Positions 27,801 through 40,600 of a DNA stretch of 64,000 nucleotides are shown here, piece after piece. The notes beneath the pieces are model-generated. The model saw nothing but the letters and a program-made list of their open reading frames with translations, ran no database searches and had not been told where the DNA came from. This stretch comes from Taeniopygia guttata (taxonomy: Eukaryota; Chordata; Aves; Passeriformes; Estrildidae). How positions within the stretch are numbered: position 1 is the first letter of the stretch; every line of letters starts with the position of its first letter. The translations under genes and the position numbers were made by a program. The stretch covers positions 2,604,001 to 2,668,000 of the forward strand of contig NC_133034.1 in NCBI RefSeq assembly GCF_048771995.1, written 5' to 3'.

Positions 27801-30800
27801 TCACTGCTGTCCTGAGACCCTCCCTCACTACTGCCCAGAAATGCTTCCTCCCTGCTGCCTGAGACCCTCCCTCCCTGCTGCCTGAGACCCTCCCTCCCTG
27901 CTGCCTGAGACCCTCCCTCCCTGCTGCCTGAGACCCTCCCTCACTGCTGCCCTGAGATTTCTCTCCCTGCAGCCTGAGACCCTCCCTCCCTGCTGTGAGC
28001 AGTTGCTGTGCATGCTCCTGGGAGAGATGTGGTGGAAGGGAGCTGGGATACTGCAGGACTAGAGGAACAAACCTGAGGCAGAAGGAATGGCAAGGGCTGA
28101 GAGGTAGCCCTTGATAAACACAAGCAGAAAACCCTGAGGGAGAGGCAGTGTGACAAACAGGAGTGGCTGTGACCCTGCTGCTCAGCCCCTGGGCCAGCTC
28201 TGCTGCAGAGTGCCATGGGGACAGGGGCAGACAGGGCACTGGGAAGGGCAGGGAGGGTCCCCAGGGCAGGGAGGGTCCCCAGGTCCGTGCTGGATTCCTG
28301 CATCCATGGGCAGTCAGCAGAGCTGCCTGTGCATGCCAAAGAGTGTCCAGAGTCCTCCAAGTCCCCTTGCAGCCCTGGCAGCCTGTGGCTGTCAGGCAGA
28401 GCACAGAGAGCAGAGACATAATGTTCCATTTCCAAAGGCAGCCAGAGGAAGGAATTTGAAATGAATTTTGCTCATCAGTCATAAAATGAGTTATTATGAC
28501 AATCTTTCCTTTGCTGGGTCTTCATTGGTTCTTGTTTCTAAATTTTAAGTTTTCCCAAGGTAGTGGGGATTGATGTGAAGCAACACCAGCTACATAAGCA
28601 AGAAACACTTACTCAAATAATCGATTTTAATAGCTGTTTGCATTTCCTTTCCTCAGTAGATGTTCTTAAGGCTGATTCTCATTTGAGTTTGAAACAAAAT
28701 ACAATTATTTTCTTTATAGGCTTTTTCACTAAATCCTGTATTTCATTTTTCCACTGAAAGTTTAAGTCAGCTATCAGTACATTTTTATTTAGCCAATACT
28801 GTGTTTCACGATATATTTCAGCCTTATTTTTTAAACTTTTCTGTTAGTATAAGGTACATGGCAGCTTTCCTATTTACCACATGAGTAATCTTTAAACACA
28901 TGGTGGGTCAGTCTGGGAACCAAATTCCAATTAAAAAGTCCTAAAAATAGATTTTTAGAAATTTTTTAATGGCTAAGTGAATGTACTGATAGGACATATG
29001 GAAAATAATGTTTATCTAAACATGCTTTGCATTTCCAACAAGTCAATAACATAACAAAGACAGTATGGTCGTCATGTCCTTTAAGATTGCAGCCATTTTT
29101 CATACCCACTTTTTTCCACAGCTTGAAAGGGCATATTTGTCTTCTGTCTTTCAGCTTTCAGTTGCTTTTCTGGTGAAGTAGTCATAAAATTGATCTTACT
29201 GAATTAAATGAAGATAAAATCATCTTCTCCCACCCATGAAACCACTGTGGTAAAGCATCTCAAGAGCAGTGAACTCTGGTCCCATGTGCTTGGTGGGACA
29301 TCTCCATCCTTTCAGTGGCTGATCTTTTTTGAGAGCATCAGCAGCAAGTACATACACACAAACATAAATAACATGTTATTTCATTTAAAGGATTTCACTT
29401 CTGTAAAAGTATTAAGCATTTATCTAAACTGACTTCCTCTTGATCCTGAGACAGTGTTAGTGTTTGTAAGTAGATGCTACGTTCCATGGCAGTGTCGAGT
29501 GGCAATAGCCTCATATCCCCACATTTATTTCCTTGTCACTGGCTGTTATCCCAGCTCTGGCTTTGAATCTGTATTGTAAATGCAGGTGAACCCAATGGGA
29601 AGAAATGACGATGTCTGACTCAATTCAGAAGGCTGAATTATTTCTTTATTATAACTATGCTAAAATACATCAATATACTATATAAAAGGAGGACAACTCA
29701 TGATTCTCTCTCGAGTCCAGCCACAGGTGGATTGGATTGGCCATCAGGCTCAAACAATCCTCACCAGAATCCAACCAAGCATCACCCCAGGTAAACAATT
29801 CTCCAAACACATTCCACATAGGAAAAACAAGGAGCAGAAATAGAAATAGTTTTCTCTTTCGTTTCTCTCTGTGCACTTTTGTGAAGATGCTGAGAGGAAG
29901 AGAAATGTGCTTGCCACAGAGCTGTGCAGGTTTTGCACGGCAGAGATGTGTGGTTTGTGTCCTGCAGAGTGGCAGCAGGGAGCAGCAGGTCCCACAGCAG
30001 CAGGGGAGGTGGGAGGGTGCAGGGGTGCAGCTCACACAGCCAGGTACCAACTGCAGCTGCTGGGGCAGCCTGGGCTTTTCCTTGGTTTTCCTTCCTGTCA
30101 TTGCAAACCACTGGTGAGGCTTTCCAAAAACAAACTAGTCAGAGCCTGTGCTGAAGGTTTGTGGTGCTGCAGACTCAGCAGCAAGTCACAGGGTGCAAAA
30201 AGCCCCAGGGATCCTTTGCAGGACTGGCTGTGCTCAGGAGGAGGGCAGGGAGGGCTGCAGGCCCATGGTGGGAACCTGCAGTGCTGCAGACACCCGTTCC
30301 TGTGAACCACCTGAGGCTCCAGGCTGAAATAACCTTCAGGGCCTGGTCCTGCAGCAGCTCCTGTGCTGCTGCCTTTGCCCTTGTAGCCTCTGGCCCAGCT
30401 GCCCAGACCTGCCCACCACTGGGTGACCTTGAAGGGTGCTGGGACCTGCCCTTCCTTCCCAAGGGAAGTGTCACCTCTGCTGAAGGGACAGTTCTTACCT
30501 AGTGAACTGTTCCTGGCAGTTTGTATGTGAGATTGCATGGCTGAAACCATTTTAGGTCTGAGTTCCAGTCAGCCCAATTCCCCCTGCAAAGCCAGGAGCT
30601 TAATATCCCTTTCCCTGAGCTGGCTGTGCTCCCTGGATCATCACCCTGCCACCAGCTGCCTTTTTGCTTTAAACACCTTGGTACAGCAGCCCCCCACACA
30701 TCACTGCTCCTTTCCAGCACTGCTGCATGTAAAGCTGGGTGGGAGTTTTGTAATAATATTGGAATTTGTTTGGATAGATTCAAATCAAGCTGGATGAGAA

Positions 30801-33800
30801 GCATCCAGTGTTGAATACATCCTTATGTATTTCACATATTACTTTTCAGTATTTCTATCCCTTATTATGTTTCAATCACAACCCTTCAGGGATAAAAACC
30901 CATAGGTGTTCTGAATAGAATAGAAATAATGCAGGAAAGTAGATACATGTCTCCCATATTTACCAGGTGGTTAAAAGTCAATTGAATCTAGTTTTCAAAG
31001 GATTGAAAATTGTACCAGCTGGAAATACCTGTGTTAAATGAACAGAGCAGGGAGTGTGTGGAGCAGGCAGGTGTTGGCTTGCAGTATTTTGCTCTGGAGG
31101 GAGAGGACATGACAGCAGTCTGTCTGTCTACGTGAATCTCTCTCAATTTAACATCTGAAGGGAGTTAGATACTAGACAGGAATCTAAAGACATAGATCTT
31201 CCCAATTAGCTGTGGGTGCTGCCTCTGGAGCCATTGTCACTGCCCTCTCCAAGTGCCCTCACACTGCCTGGAGGGAGATGGAGTAATGCTCCTCCCTGTT
31301 TTGCTGCTGCAGTTTGCCTCAATTACCCTAAGCCTTCATATTTAATTCTTTTTTTCCTGAGTCTGCAGAATGGCCATTTGGCTGCTGGGCTGGCAGGGCT
31401 GGACCCAGGCAGTCTGTCTGGCCTCAGGCCCAACAGCAGCTCTGGTGTGCTGGAGCATGAAGGGCACGGATTTGGCAGCAGCCTCCATCCTCCATGTCCC
31501 TCCTGCAGCACAGCCCTGAGCACAGAAAGGTGACAGCAGCAGGGGCTCTGAACTGTGCTGGCATTTTCTGTGTCCTGCCCGTGCCACCAGACCCAGCACA
31601 GCCACCCCAGCACGCTGTGCCTGTGCCCTGCTTGTCCCTCATCCCTGACAGGTTTGGGAACTTGATGGATCTTGAATGATGGGCATGGTGAGGCCTAAAC
31701 CTCACCGTGCTCCAAGGACTCGTGGCTGTGCATTTATGGGGGGAAGATGCAAAATAATGACTGAAGTGATTATACAATTCATTAGACTTTGAAAGAATCA
31801 TATTTCTGTCAGCCCTGCAGCTGTTTCTTTTTGAGTTTCACTCTGAAAAATGAGAAAGCTTGGTTCATTTAACACACGTCAAGGTGCTAATTACATCAGG
31901 GCTGGCATAAACATGCACAAGGCAGCTGCTGACCATGTGGTGGAGGGAGCAGGGTGTGCTCCCCACAGCAGCTCCCCTGCACCAGCCAAGGGCTGGGCAC
32001 ACCTGCAGCTCCCACTCCTGTCACCACAGAAACTGGGCACTGACTGCCCAGTCAGTCACATTTCCAGTACACATGTGGAGGTGCAAAGAACTTCACAGCC
32101 CTTCTGGATTTTGAGCATAATATTAGAGGGTCCCTCCCTGGGGAGACTGTAAAAGTGAAATGTTTCCCAATGTGAAATGGCCACATGGCAGATAGCTCTG
32201 ATCACAGAGCTGTCCAGTTCCCCTGTGAAACACAAACCTCTCTTCTGAGTGCTGGTTTGTTCTAAAAGAGAGCAAGGCTGGCTTTCTGAGCCCATTCCTG
32301 GGCTCTTGGGCATCCCACTGGAAGCTCAGGAGCATTCCTCACTGCTGGCCCAGCAGGATCAGCTCCTGTGCTTGACTTGTTCTTGGAGCTGCTGTTCTTC
32401 ACACTGACAACTTTATCCCAACTGTAGGATTCCAGCCGAGGGATTTGGGGTAATTGGAGTGGCTTTGGATACTTGCCTGCATTTCCCAGCACACACAGAC
32501 TGGTCTGTGGCTTGAACAGCTGACCTGCTTTCCCTTAGACACTGCCCCAGAAAGGGTTTTTCACAAACTGGCAGAACTTCCCTCTCCTGCCTTTACAATT
32601 CCCATGAGTGGGGGTGCCAGGAATGGCTCAGCCCATGGGGCTGCTTCAGCCCCAGCCCTGGGGAAGTCTCCAGCTCTGGGTGCTCCTGCCTCCTGCAGGC
32701 TCCAGAGCATCCCTGCCTTGGAATCCTGGATTGCCTGATGTCACTGGGTTTGACTGGTGCTTCTGGAGGCTGGAATGGCCATTCAGACAGCAAGGCCTTC
32801 TACCTGGGAAAACAGGCCTGAGAGTCAGTGCAGGCACATTTTGACAGATATCTGACACATCTGGAGGTATTTTGTTTCACCCCAACCAACCCCACATCAG
32901 ACCAAAACCACGGGTGCCAGTGCCCACCTTGGGTCTGCACTGCTCCTGGGAGCTGAGAGCCAGGAAGGGAATGGGAGAGCAGCCACAGGGCAGGGACGTG
33001 GTCAGTGTGGGAAACACCAACACCACAGCACAGAGAGCTCCCTGCAGGCCACCCTCACACTGCCTTGGGCAAGATTTTAGGGGGACTAGAGCCCACAGAG
33101 CATCACTTCCAGCAGCAGTGTTAAGGACCAGCTCAGCCTCCATCAGCTGCCCTGCCCGTGTCCCTCTGCCAGTCTGGGGGCGTGGGGGTGTGGCAGCACT
33201 TCCAGCAGCCTGGAGTTTTCACCAGGCTGGCCTCACTCTCCATCCCCAAATCTCTCCACTCTACCTAGCCCTGCTTCCCCTGGGAAGGAAGGCACAGATG
33301 GCTCACAGCAGCCTGGGGGGTGTGTGCAAGGGGAAAAGGGGATAGGAAAAATACCAGCAAGAGCTCAACTTATTTTATTGGTGTTAAATGCCTTTCAGAT
33401 GTGCTTAAAGGCCCCTGAAGGCCGAGGAGTCCAGTCACATTGCAACTAGGCTGCAGGTTCTCATTTGCTTTTAAGCCAGTCTTCAAAAGGAGAAAGGATT
33501 TGGGGTTAGATAATTCTTTTCTTCTTCTTTTTTTTTTTTTTTTTTTTTTTCCCTTTCTTTCCTTTGTTTGAAGCCAGCACTTCAAAAGCAGCATCTGCAG
33601 CTTGGCTGCAGGCTCTGGGTGCCAGAGGAGCTGGCCATCTCCTGCTGGCCACAGAGGAGCCCTGCCACTGGCCCTGGGCTCAGTCCCTTGCCTGGAGGGC
33701 ATCTGGAGCCAGGCTCTGTGCCCAAGCACAGCCCAAACACACTGTGCTGCTCTGGTAGGAGCTTGCTGCTGCCACTGATGGAAGGATTGTCCAGGTACCT

Positions 33801-34654
33801 GTGGCTTCCTAAAGCTCCTCTTTTCTCCAGCTCTCAGGAAGCTGGGATGGGAAGGAAGGATCATTGCTGTAACTGCAGGTGTGACAGAGCTGGTCCCAGC
33901 ACTAATGCCTCTTCAGCTGCAGTTCCCTGAGGCCCTCCTCTCTGCATCCCACACTCTGGTCCTTCCAGACACCTTTGCAGGAAATAATTTATCTATATAA
34001 AGAAATGTTTGTGGGGAGTGAGGAGAGTATAGCAGCTTTTAGCTGTGTGCAAGTCAGATCATCACTTCCATGGTCCTTTCGTGCCCTGATACAGCTCAGG
34101 GTGTTTTTGGAGGCTTTGAGTATTTTTGAAGCACTAGGCATTAGGGTAATGACAGAAAATGCCTCTTTGCCCCTCTCTGTTCTCTAGTGAGACCTCTCAA
34201 ACAAGGTCCCAGTTCAGGAGAGTAAAATCCCTCCCAGTGTTGCAGGTTCAGCAGGGTCTGGGGTCAGGAGCAATAGCATCCTTCTTTTGCACCAAAGTTT
34301 ACACTGTAAAAAGAATTCTGCACATCAGAGAGTGCTGTTTGGAAAATCAGCACATAACCTGGGTAGGAGCTTCAGAACAGACCATGCTGGGGCTGAGGGA
34401 GAAGTGTTCCATGGATCTAGAAGATGTGCTCTTGTTACCTCAGAGCATCTGTAGGCGTGCAAACATGGGTAACTCGGGCTGAACGTACAAATCACAAGTT
34501 TGATTTGTTCTTCACAGGCACAGAGGAAAGATGGGAAGGGTAACTTGACCCTCCTGAAGTGCAGAGGGAGAGAGCAGGTGACTTCTGTTATCCTCAAGCC
34601 TCCTGTGTTTCTGTGATTCTCTGCTTGGAAAGCATGTTAATAAACATGGCAGGA

Positions 34655-34696
<42 letters not shown>

Positions 34697-37600
34697 CATT
34701 TTGTTAAAAACCTTTCACAGTGAATGTTTTCTAAATTGGCTAGGGGGTGGCAAGGAACCCTGTTAGTACCTAATCCCCCAGCCCATCCTCTCAGCAAATG
34801 GTTTGTGAAAGTCATTAATTTCACTGTAATTGATTTAAACGTTGCTCAGGAGGAGGAAAAATTAAGGAAACCAATGCCACTCTGAATAGAGAATTATGTA
34901 TTCTCAATTTTCTGTCAAATTATCTCCCCACGTGCCTGTTCTGTGCTGGTTGCTGAGCAAACACCATGCCAGGGAGTCACACAGCAAATCCCAGCTCCCA
35001 GAACCTGTGATGAGCTCCAGCACCAGGGCAGGAGGCAGGAGAGCCTGCAAAAGTCTTTGCCTCCAGCAATTCACATCTGGCTGGGTGGTTCCACCAACAA
35101 AACATGGGCACATGAGGCTTTGGAAAGTGGCCATGGAAAAGCACAGAACTGGACCTGCTGACAGCCTCTTTGAAAGGGCAGTGCTTGTGGTGGAACTGGG
35201 CTTTTTATGAGGAGCCACCTGTTCCCCTTGATTACCTCATTGCTACTACTGTATCCCCAGCTGTAAAGTACTTTTAATTAAAATTATTTATTGCTCAGTA
35301 AAATTTGTCCCCTATTTTGGTGTATCTTAGAAGATAACATTTTTTCCTTATCACTTCATCACTGGGCTTACACTTCAAAGGACTGTACCCGTGGATGTCA
35401 CTGTGATCAGAATAGAGTATGTGGATTTGAGCTGAGCAGTGACGTACAATCAATGTATTTTTAAGCTGAGCTTAGCTTTATTTTGCATTTTTATTTATAC
35501 CTCTGACAACTGAATGAGTGCCCTGGCTCCAAGCCATATCTCTCAATAATAATGATCTTTTCTTCAGATTCTTGGGAAATGGCTTCTCCACTGTATTGTG
35601 CATGTTCTCTTGACATCTTAATGCAGTTTCTAGGTCACCGAGCTAAGAAAAGACTATAGGTGCCACTAAAGCCTCCTTAAAGGAGAACCAGCCACAGGCT
35701 GGGCCACATTGATGGCACTTAGAGAAATCAATTTCTGTCATGTGCCACCTTCACGCTGTGCCAGTTAAAGCTGGAGCAGTGTGGTCAGGTTTCACTCCAT
35801 CCTCAGGACGTGTGATGCTCCTGCCCTGGGGCCACCCGTGGTGAGTGGATGTTGCTCATGGATGCATCAGCTGTTGCAGGTCTGTGCTGGGAAGCTGAGG
35901 GACTCCCTGCAGGTCTAGGCTGGCACCCACTGCCTGTTGGGCAGGGGGAACTCAGTGCTTCAGGCTCCTGTGAAGGCTGAGGGCTGAAAGCAGAAGCTCT
36001 GGGAGGTGAAGCTGTCTCAGTGTGCAGGTGGAGGTTGGGCTTGCCTTTGCCAGCCTGGAGAAATGACTTCATCCCCACTGAGGGAGTTCCTGTGGAAGGA
36101 GCTGCCATCCAGAGGGAGGGAGGGTGTGTGTCCCCACAGCTCCAGCCGAGGAGCTCCTTCCCCAGTGCCACTGCTGGAGCTGGCTGTGCCCAAGAGAGGC
36201 AGGACAGCTGCAGTGCTCCCCTGCTTGTGTTGTTGGATCCATATCCTGGGAGGAAAGCTCAGCCCCTCCAAACTGGGGCTGGGTTTCCTTGTGTGGAAGC
36301 AGCATTGGTGAAGAAAGCCAAAAGAAACTGGAAGCTAACAACAGCAAACTATCCATGAGCACCCCAAGATGTTAGAAGGACCCTGTTCCTTAATATGCTG
36401 CAAGTGCTCCAAGGAGATGGTGCAGGATCAGGGCTCTGGTAGCCCCAAGCCCTCACTCTCTGCTGCCCTGTGTGGAGCAGTAGTCCATGGGCTGGGTGGA
36501 ACAGTGAGAAACTGAGCTCTGGCCAAGCAAAACACAGAGAAAATGCTCAGTGTGGTTCCTCTTCTTGCTCTCTTACCCTTCTTTTCCTCAGTTCACCTCT
36601 GCAGCTTGTGCCAAAGGACTGCTGCTGCCAACAGGACAGGCTGGAATCATTCTCTGGGGACAGGGACTGGAGCCTGGTGTCTTGCACCTGCAAAAATTAA
36701 CATTTATCCTTTCTGCCAAGAGATTGGGCTGGGCACTTGACACCTGCCAGATTGAACAGAGCAATGGCTGGTGATGGATGGTCACCTGCTCATCTTCAGA
36801 GAGCCTGTGGGGCAGGGAGCAGGGGCCAGGCTCCCCCTCCTGCAGTGTCCTCCAGGAGACAGAGCCACCTTGTGAGAGTGACAGACTGCCAGTGCACCCT
36901 CTGGCACCCAGAAACTGAGGTGCACAAGTACTTTTTTTCCTCCCACACTCTCAGGAGTTGAAACTGAGCTCAGATGCTGCCCCAAGGCAGGCGGCAGCAT
37001 CCCAGGGGAGCTGCAGGGGCATGGACATGGGAGATGTGGCTGGTGGCAGTGTGGCTGGTGACAGTGGCATGGGGAGGAGGACAGAAGGCAGCTCTCTGCA
37101 GCATGGGGCCTTGGAGATACTTTTCTAAACCAAAATGTGTCTCTTGCCTCTTTCAGTGCCTCCCATGGGCTCTGGCAGGGTGTCAGTAGCTTTGTGTCCT
37201 TGCTGGTGGCTGTCCTCTCTGCCGGGGGGGGCTGGCCCACACCACCTCAGGGGTGCTTCCTGCAGGCAAAGCTGTGCTCCTGTTTTCCAGGGCATTTCAT
37301 CTCTCTCCACTCCAAAGGTCTGCACAGAGCAGCCAGGGATGTGTGTGGGAAAGGCAAATGGTGCTCTGGTTCCCTGGGGCTGTGGCAAGCCCCACGTTTC
37401 AGGACTGAGCTGTGCCCCAGGCCCCATGGTGACAGTGCCCCATGGCCACAACAGGATGAGCAGGGATGGGCTGTGCCAGGACAGCACAGGGGCCAGGTTG
37501 TGTTCAGGAGCTGATGGCCTGTGCAGGATACAAGATGGGTTGTGAGTGTCACCGTGTCATGCTGGTGCTTGCTCTGCCCGGGGAAGGGGAGGTCACAGCT

Positions 37601-40600
37601 CCTTTCCCATCTGCATCCCTGGTTTTTGTGGGGGTGCTCTGGTTTCAGAAGGTCTGAGCTACAGCCTGTGCTAGCATGCACCGTGCTCTCACCTGGTGTG
37701 TTTCAGGCACGATTCAGCCATGGTTATTCAAACCCTGAGGGGAAAAATAAGCTCCTCCTTTGTTTGCCTGTCCCTGAGCTTTGTTGCACTGCTGAGGCAG
37801 TGGAGGTTGCGCTGCTCCTCCTGTGATAAAGTGTGCAGTGTGTGCCGTGTGGCAGGACACAGCCTCCATCTCCTGGTGGCACAGCCACATGGCAGCTCTG
37901 CCTGTGGCCCAGGACAGGCCCAGAGCTGGCCCAGGAGGCTGAGGGAGGCTTTGGGGTCTGGGGGGTCCCTGCCAGGCTCAGCCTCTCTAGCCACAGGTTT
38001 GTCCTCAGCCCCCTTTGGGCTGCCAGGCCAGGGAAGCAGCCTCTGTTTGGGTTCTCTCTCTGAAACTTAAAAATGTTTGTCCTCATCCTGGAGAAGATTC
38101 TCACAAGGTTATTTTAGAGCATTCTTGCCCAGTGAAGCCTCAGCACCATCCAGGATCTGTTTTGCAAGCTTTACTGGAAGCAAGGTGCCACCACACAGGC
38201 AGTTTCAGGAGGGGGAAGCTTAGGGATTTTCTCTGCTACAACCTCTGGTGCTGGCCTCAGCATGTTCACTCTCCCAAGGGTACCTCAGAAGTGAATCCTT
38301 CTGGAGTCCCCCAGAAGGCCACATTCAAAGTACTTTTCACAAATAGTAAAGAGAGTTCTCAGCACTGCAGCTGCAGCTGGAGGCCCAGAGAGTTTTCCTT
38401 TCAAGATTTGCCCTTCTCTCACTTTTCTCCCCTCTGGGTTCCTTGTGAGTGTCAAGTATCTGGAACCAAGGGAGACTTCTTACAGACATTCATTTTCTCT
38501 TTTTTAAATTATTTTTAAAGATTTACAAGGGAATTGCAAAGACGGAAAGCGACCACAAAAGAGAAGGAACAAGACAGGGGAAGGCGGAGCTCTGCCAGCA
38601 TCCCTGCCAGGCTGTCACTCACCCCTCAGGGCACTGCCAGCCCTTGCCCACGGCAGCTGGGGGGCCACTGGCCCATGGCTGGTGGGCTGGGGGGACGCTG
38701 CTGTGCTGCTGAGGCTGTGGCCCTGCTCTCTGGGTGGTTTAATTAAAGGTGGCAAAGCCACCTCCAGGGTCCTGCAAAGAGCCATCTGCACATGCAGGGC
38801 CTGTGAGCTGCTGGCACAGCGTGGCTTGGCCCAGGTCTGCCTGTGCTTCCTGAAGTGCTCACAGAGAGCAATCACTTCCCTGTGCCAAGTGCTCTCAATT
38901 GCCCATCACTTTGGAATTGTGCAAGTCTTCCCCCAGGACTATTCTCCTTTCCAGAGATGCCAGCTGGGAAGGTTCTGCGTCCAGGGCCTCACTGTGCATC
39001 CCCCCCCGGGAACCTGGAGGTGCAGCTTGTGTGGGACAGCTGTGTCTGCAGGACAGCGGCAGCAGACCCTCGCAGAGGGTGGTGGCACTGATGGCAGAGC
39101 CTCCAGGGGCTCACATGCACCGTGCCAGGTCCAGGTTACAGCTGGTGCAGAGCCCGAGATGTCCCTGTGGCTGGAATAGGGATGGTGCTCACAGGTTTTC
39201 CCAGAAGCCTGGGTTCACACACAGCCTGAGGGACTGACAGCTGCCCCAGAGGAGGGAGAGTGGGGGAAGGGGGGCAGGGAGAGGGGAAGTGCCTTTTCCT
39301 GGTCCAGTACCCAGGGGCTGTGCTGCCTCTCCGACACAGCAAGCTCCTTCAGCCCAGGGAAGGGGGGAGCTCACCCCACCCCTGAGCAGTCTGTGCTGAC
39401 TCTGCCCTGTCCCCCCAGGTGTCCCTCAGCCAGGAGTGCACCCGTGCCATCATGAAGCTGCTGTACTGCCCGCACTGCCGGGGCATGGCCAGCGTGAAGC
39501 CGTGCAACAACTACTGCCTGAACGTCGTCAAGGGCTGCCTGGCCAACCAGGCCGACCTCAGCACCGAGTGGAAGTACCTGATGGGTGAGATGGCCTTTCT
39601 CTGCCCTTTCTCTGCTGCAGCACTGCTGCCTCCCACCCTCCAGCTCCCTGGGGCTGCGTTTGGCCAGTAAAGAGGATGGTGGGGGGCTCAGGGAGCTTGT
39701 TTGCAGTGGCAAAGCTCTCGGTCCTCCTTGTGCCCACACAGCATCGCCAGCAAGCTCCTCTCTCTTTCTCACACTGTGCATGCACAGCTGGAGTCACCTG
39801 GGACCTGAGGGAGCCTTGGTGTTTGTCTGGGCTCCCAGAGGGCAGCACTGGAGGAGATGGCCTTGGGCTTGGCCTTGTTTTCCCTTGCCTTGGCAGCTGC
39901 TGGCTGGCCAGCAAAGCTGCCAGCTCAGCCCCAGCTGCAGCCCCCAGGCTGCCTCGGGGTTGGCATTAAGAACAAAAACCCCACCAAAGTCAAGGAGTGT
40001 CACCTGCCTCTCAAGGGACACTGCAGCAGATGGGGAAGCAGAGCAGGTGCTGCCAGGAGAGGTGCCCAGGCCAGTTGTACCACAGCTAACTGGAAATGCT
40101 CTGTGGGAGCAACTGGGAGCCTGCTGCAAAGGAGGGGCAGGAATTGTCCCTTGCCCAGGGGTTCAGTGGCCCTTTGGCCTTTCTGACCAGAGCCAGGCCG
40201 CTGTTCCTGTCACTCTCTCCTGGCAGGATGGCAGCCTCTCTCCTGAAACACCATTTTACAGCTTTCCTTGATTGACAGGGAAGCAATTCCATGTGCATTT
40301 TGCATTTATTCTGGCTTCCTCTTCCCAAGAGACACTGTCAAGGGGTGACAGCTAGGAGGAAATTGGAGCTTCTTTCAAACTGCAATTTTACATTTCAGTG
40401 TCAGAGGTCACAAACTGATCAAGGACGGGAGCAAATTGTGGAGTCAAAGGCAGCAGTTCAGTGGCAGTGTCCTTCCTTCACCCTTCTCCAGGCCCTTCTG
40501 TGTAGCCAGAGATGATTTTGTTACACTAAATACAGAGCTACTCTTTCAGTTTGACAAATTAGGGCAGGTCAAATTAAGGGAAATTTTTATAATAAGTGGT

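Larger units (their letters stand above)
24844..39418 (+). other. GPC1 intron 3 (14.6 kb)
   Basis: The intron is bounded by the GTACGA donor after exon 3 and the CCCCCCAG acceptor before exon 4. No coding exon was recognised within it. It holds an ancient repeat tail near 25345, a 23-bp minisatellite near 27785, an antisense LTR fragment near 29600, and two long T runs. The part from about 30 to 39 kb is GC- and CpG-poor but C/T/G-rich, which keeps many short frames open on both strands. None has family resemblance. Confidence 0.85.

Noticed and set aside
27625-28482. 285-codon minus-strand frame in GPC1 intron 3
   Set aside because: It is driven by the 23-bp minisatellite and C/T-rich sequence, with no family resemblance.
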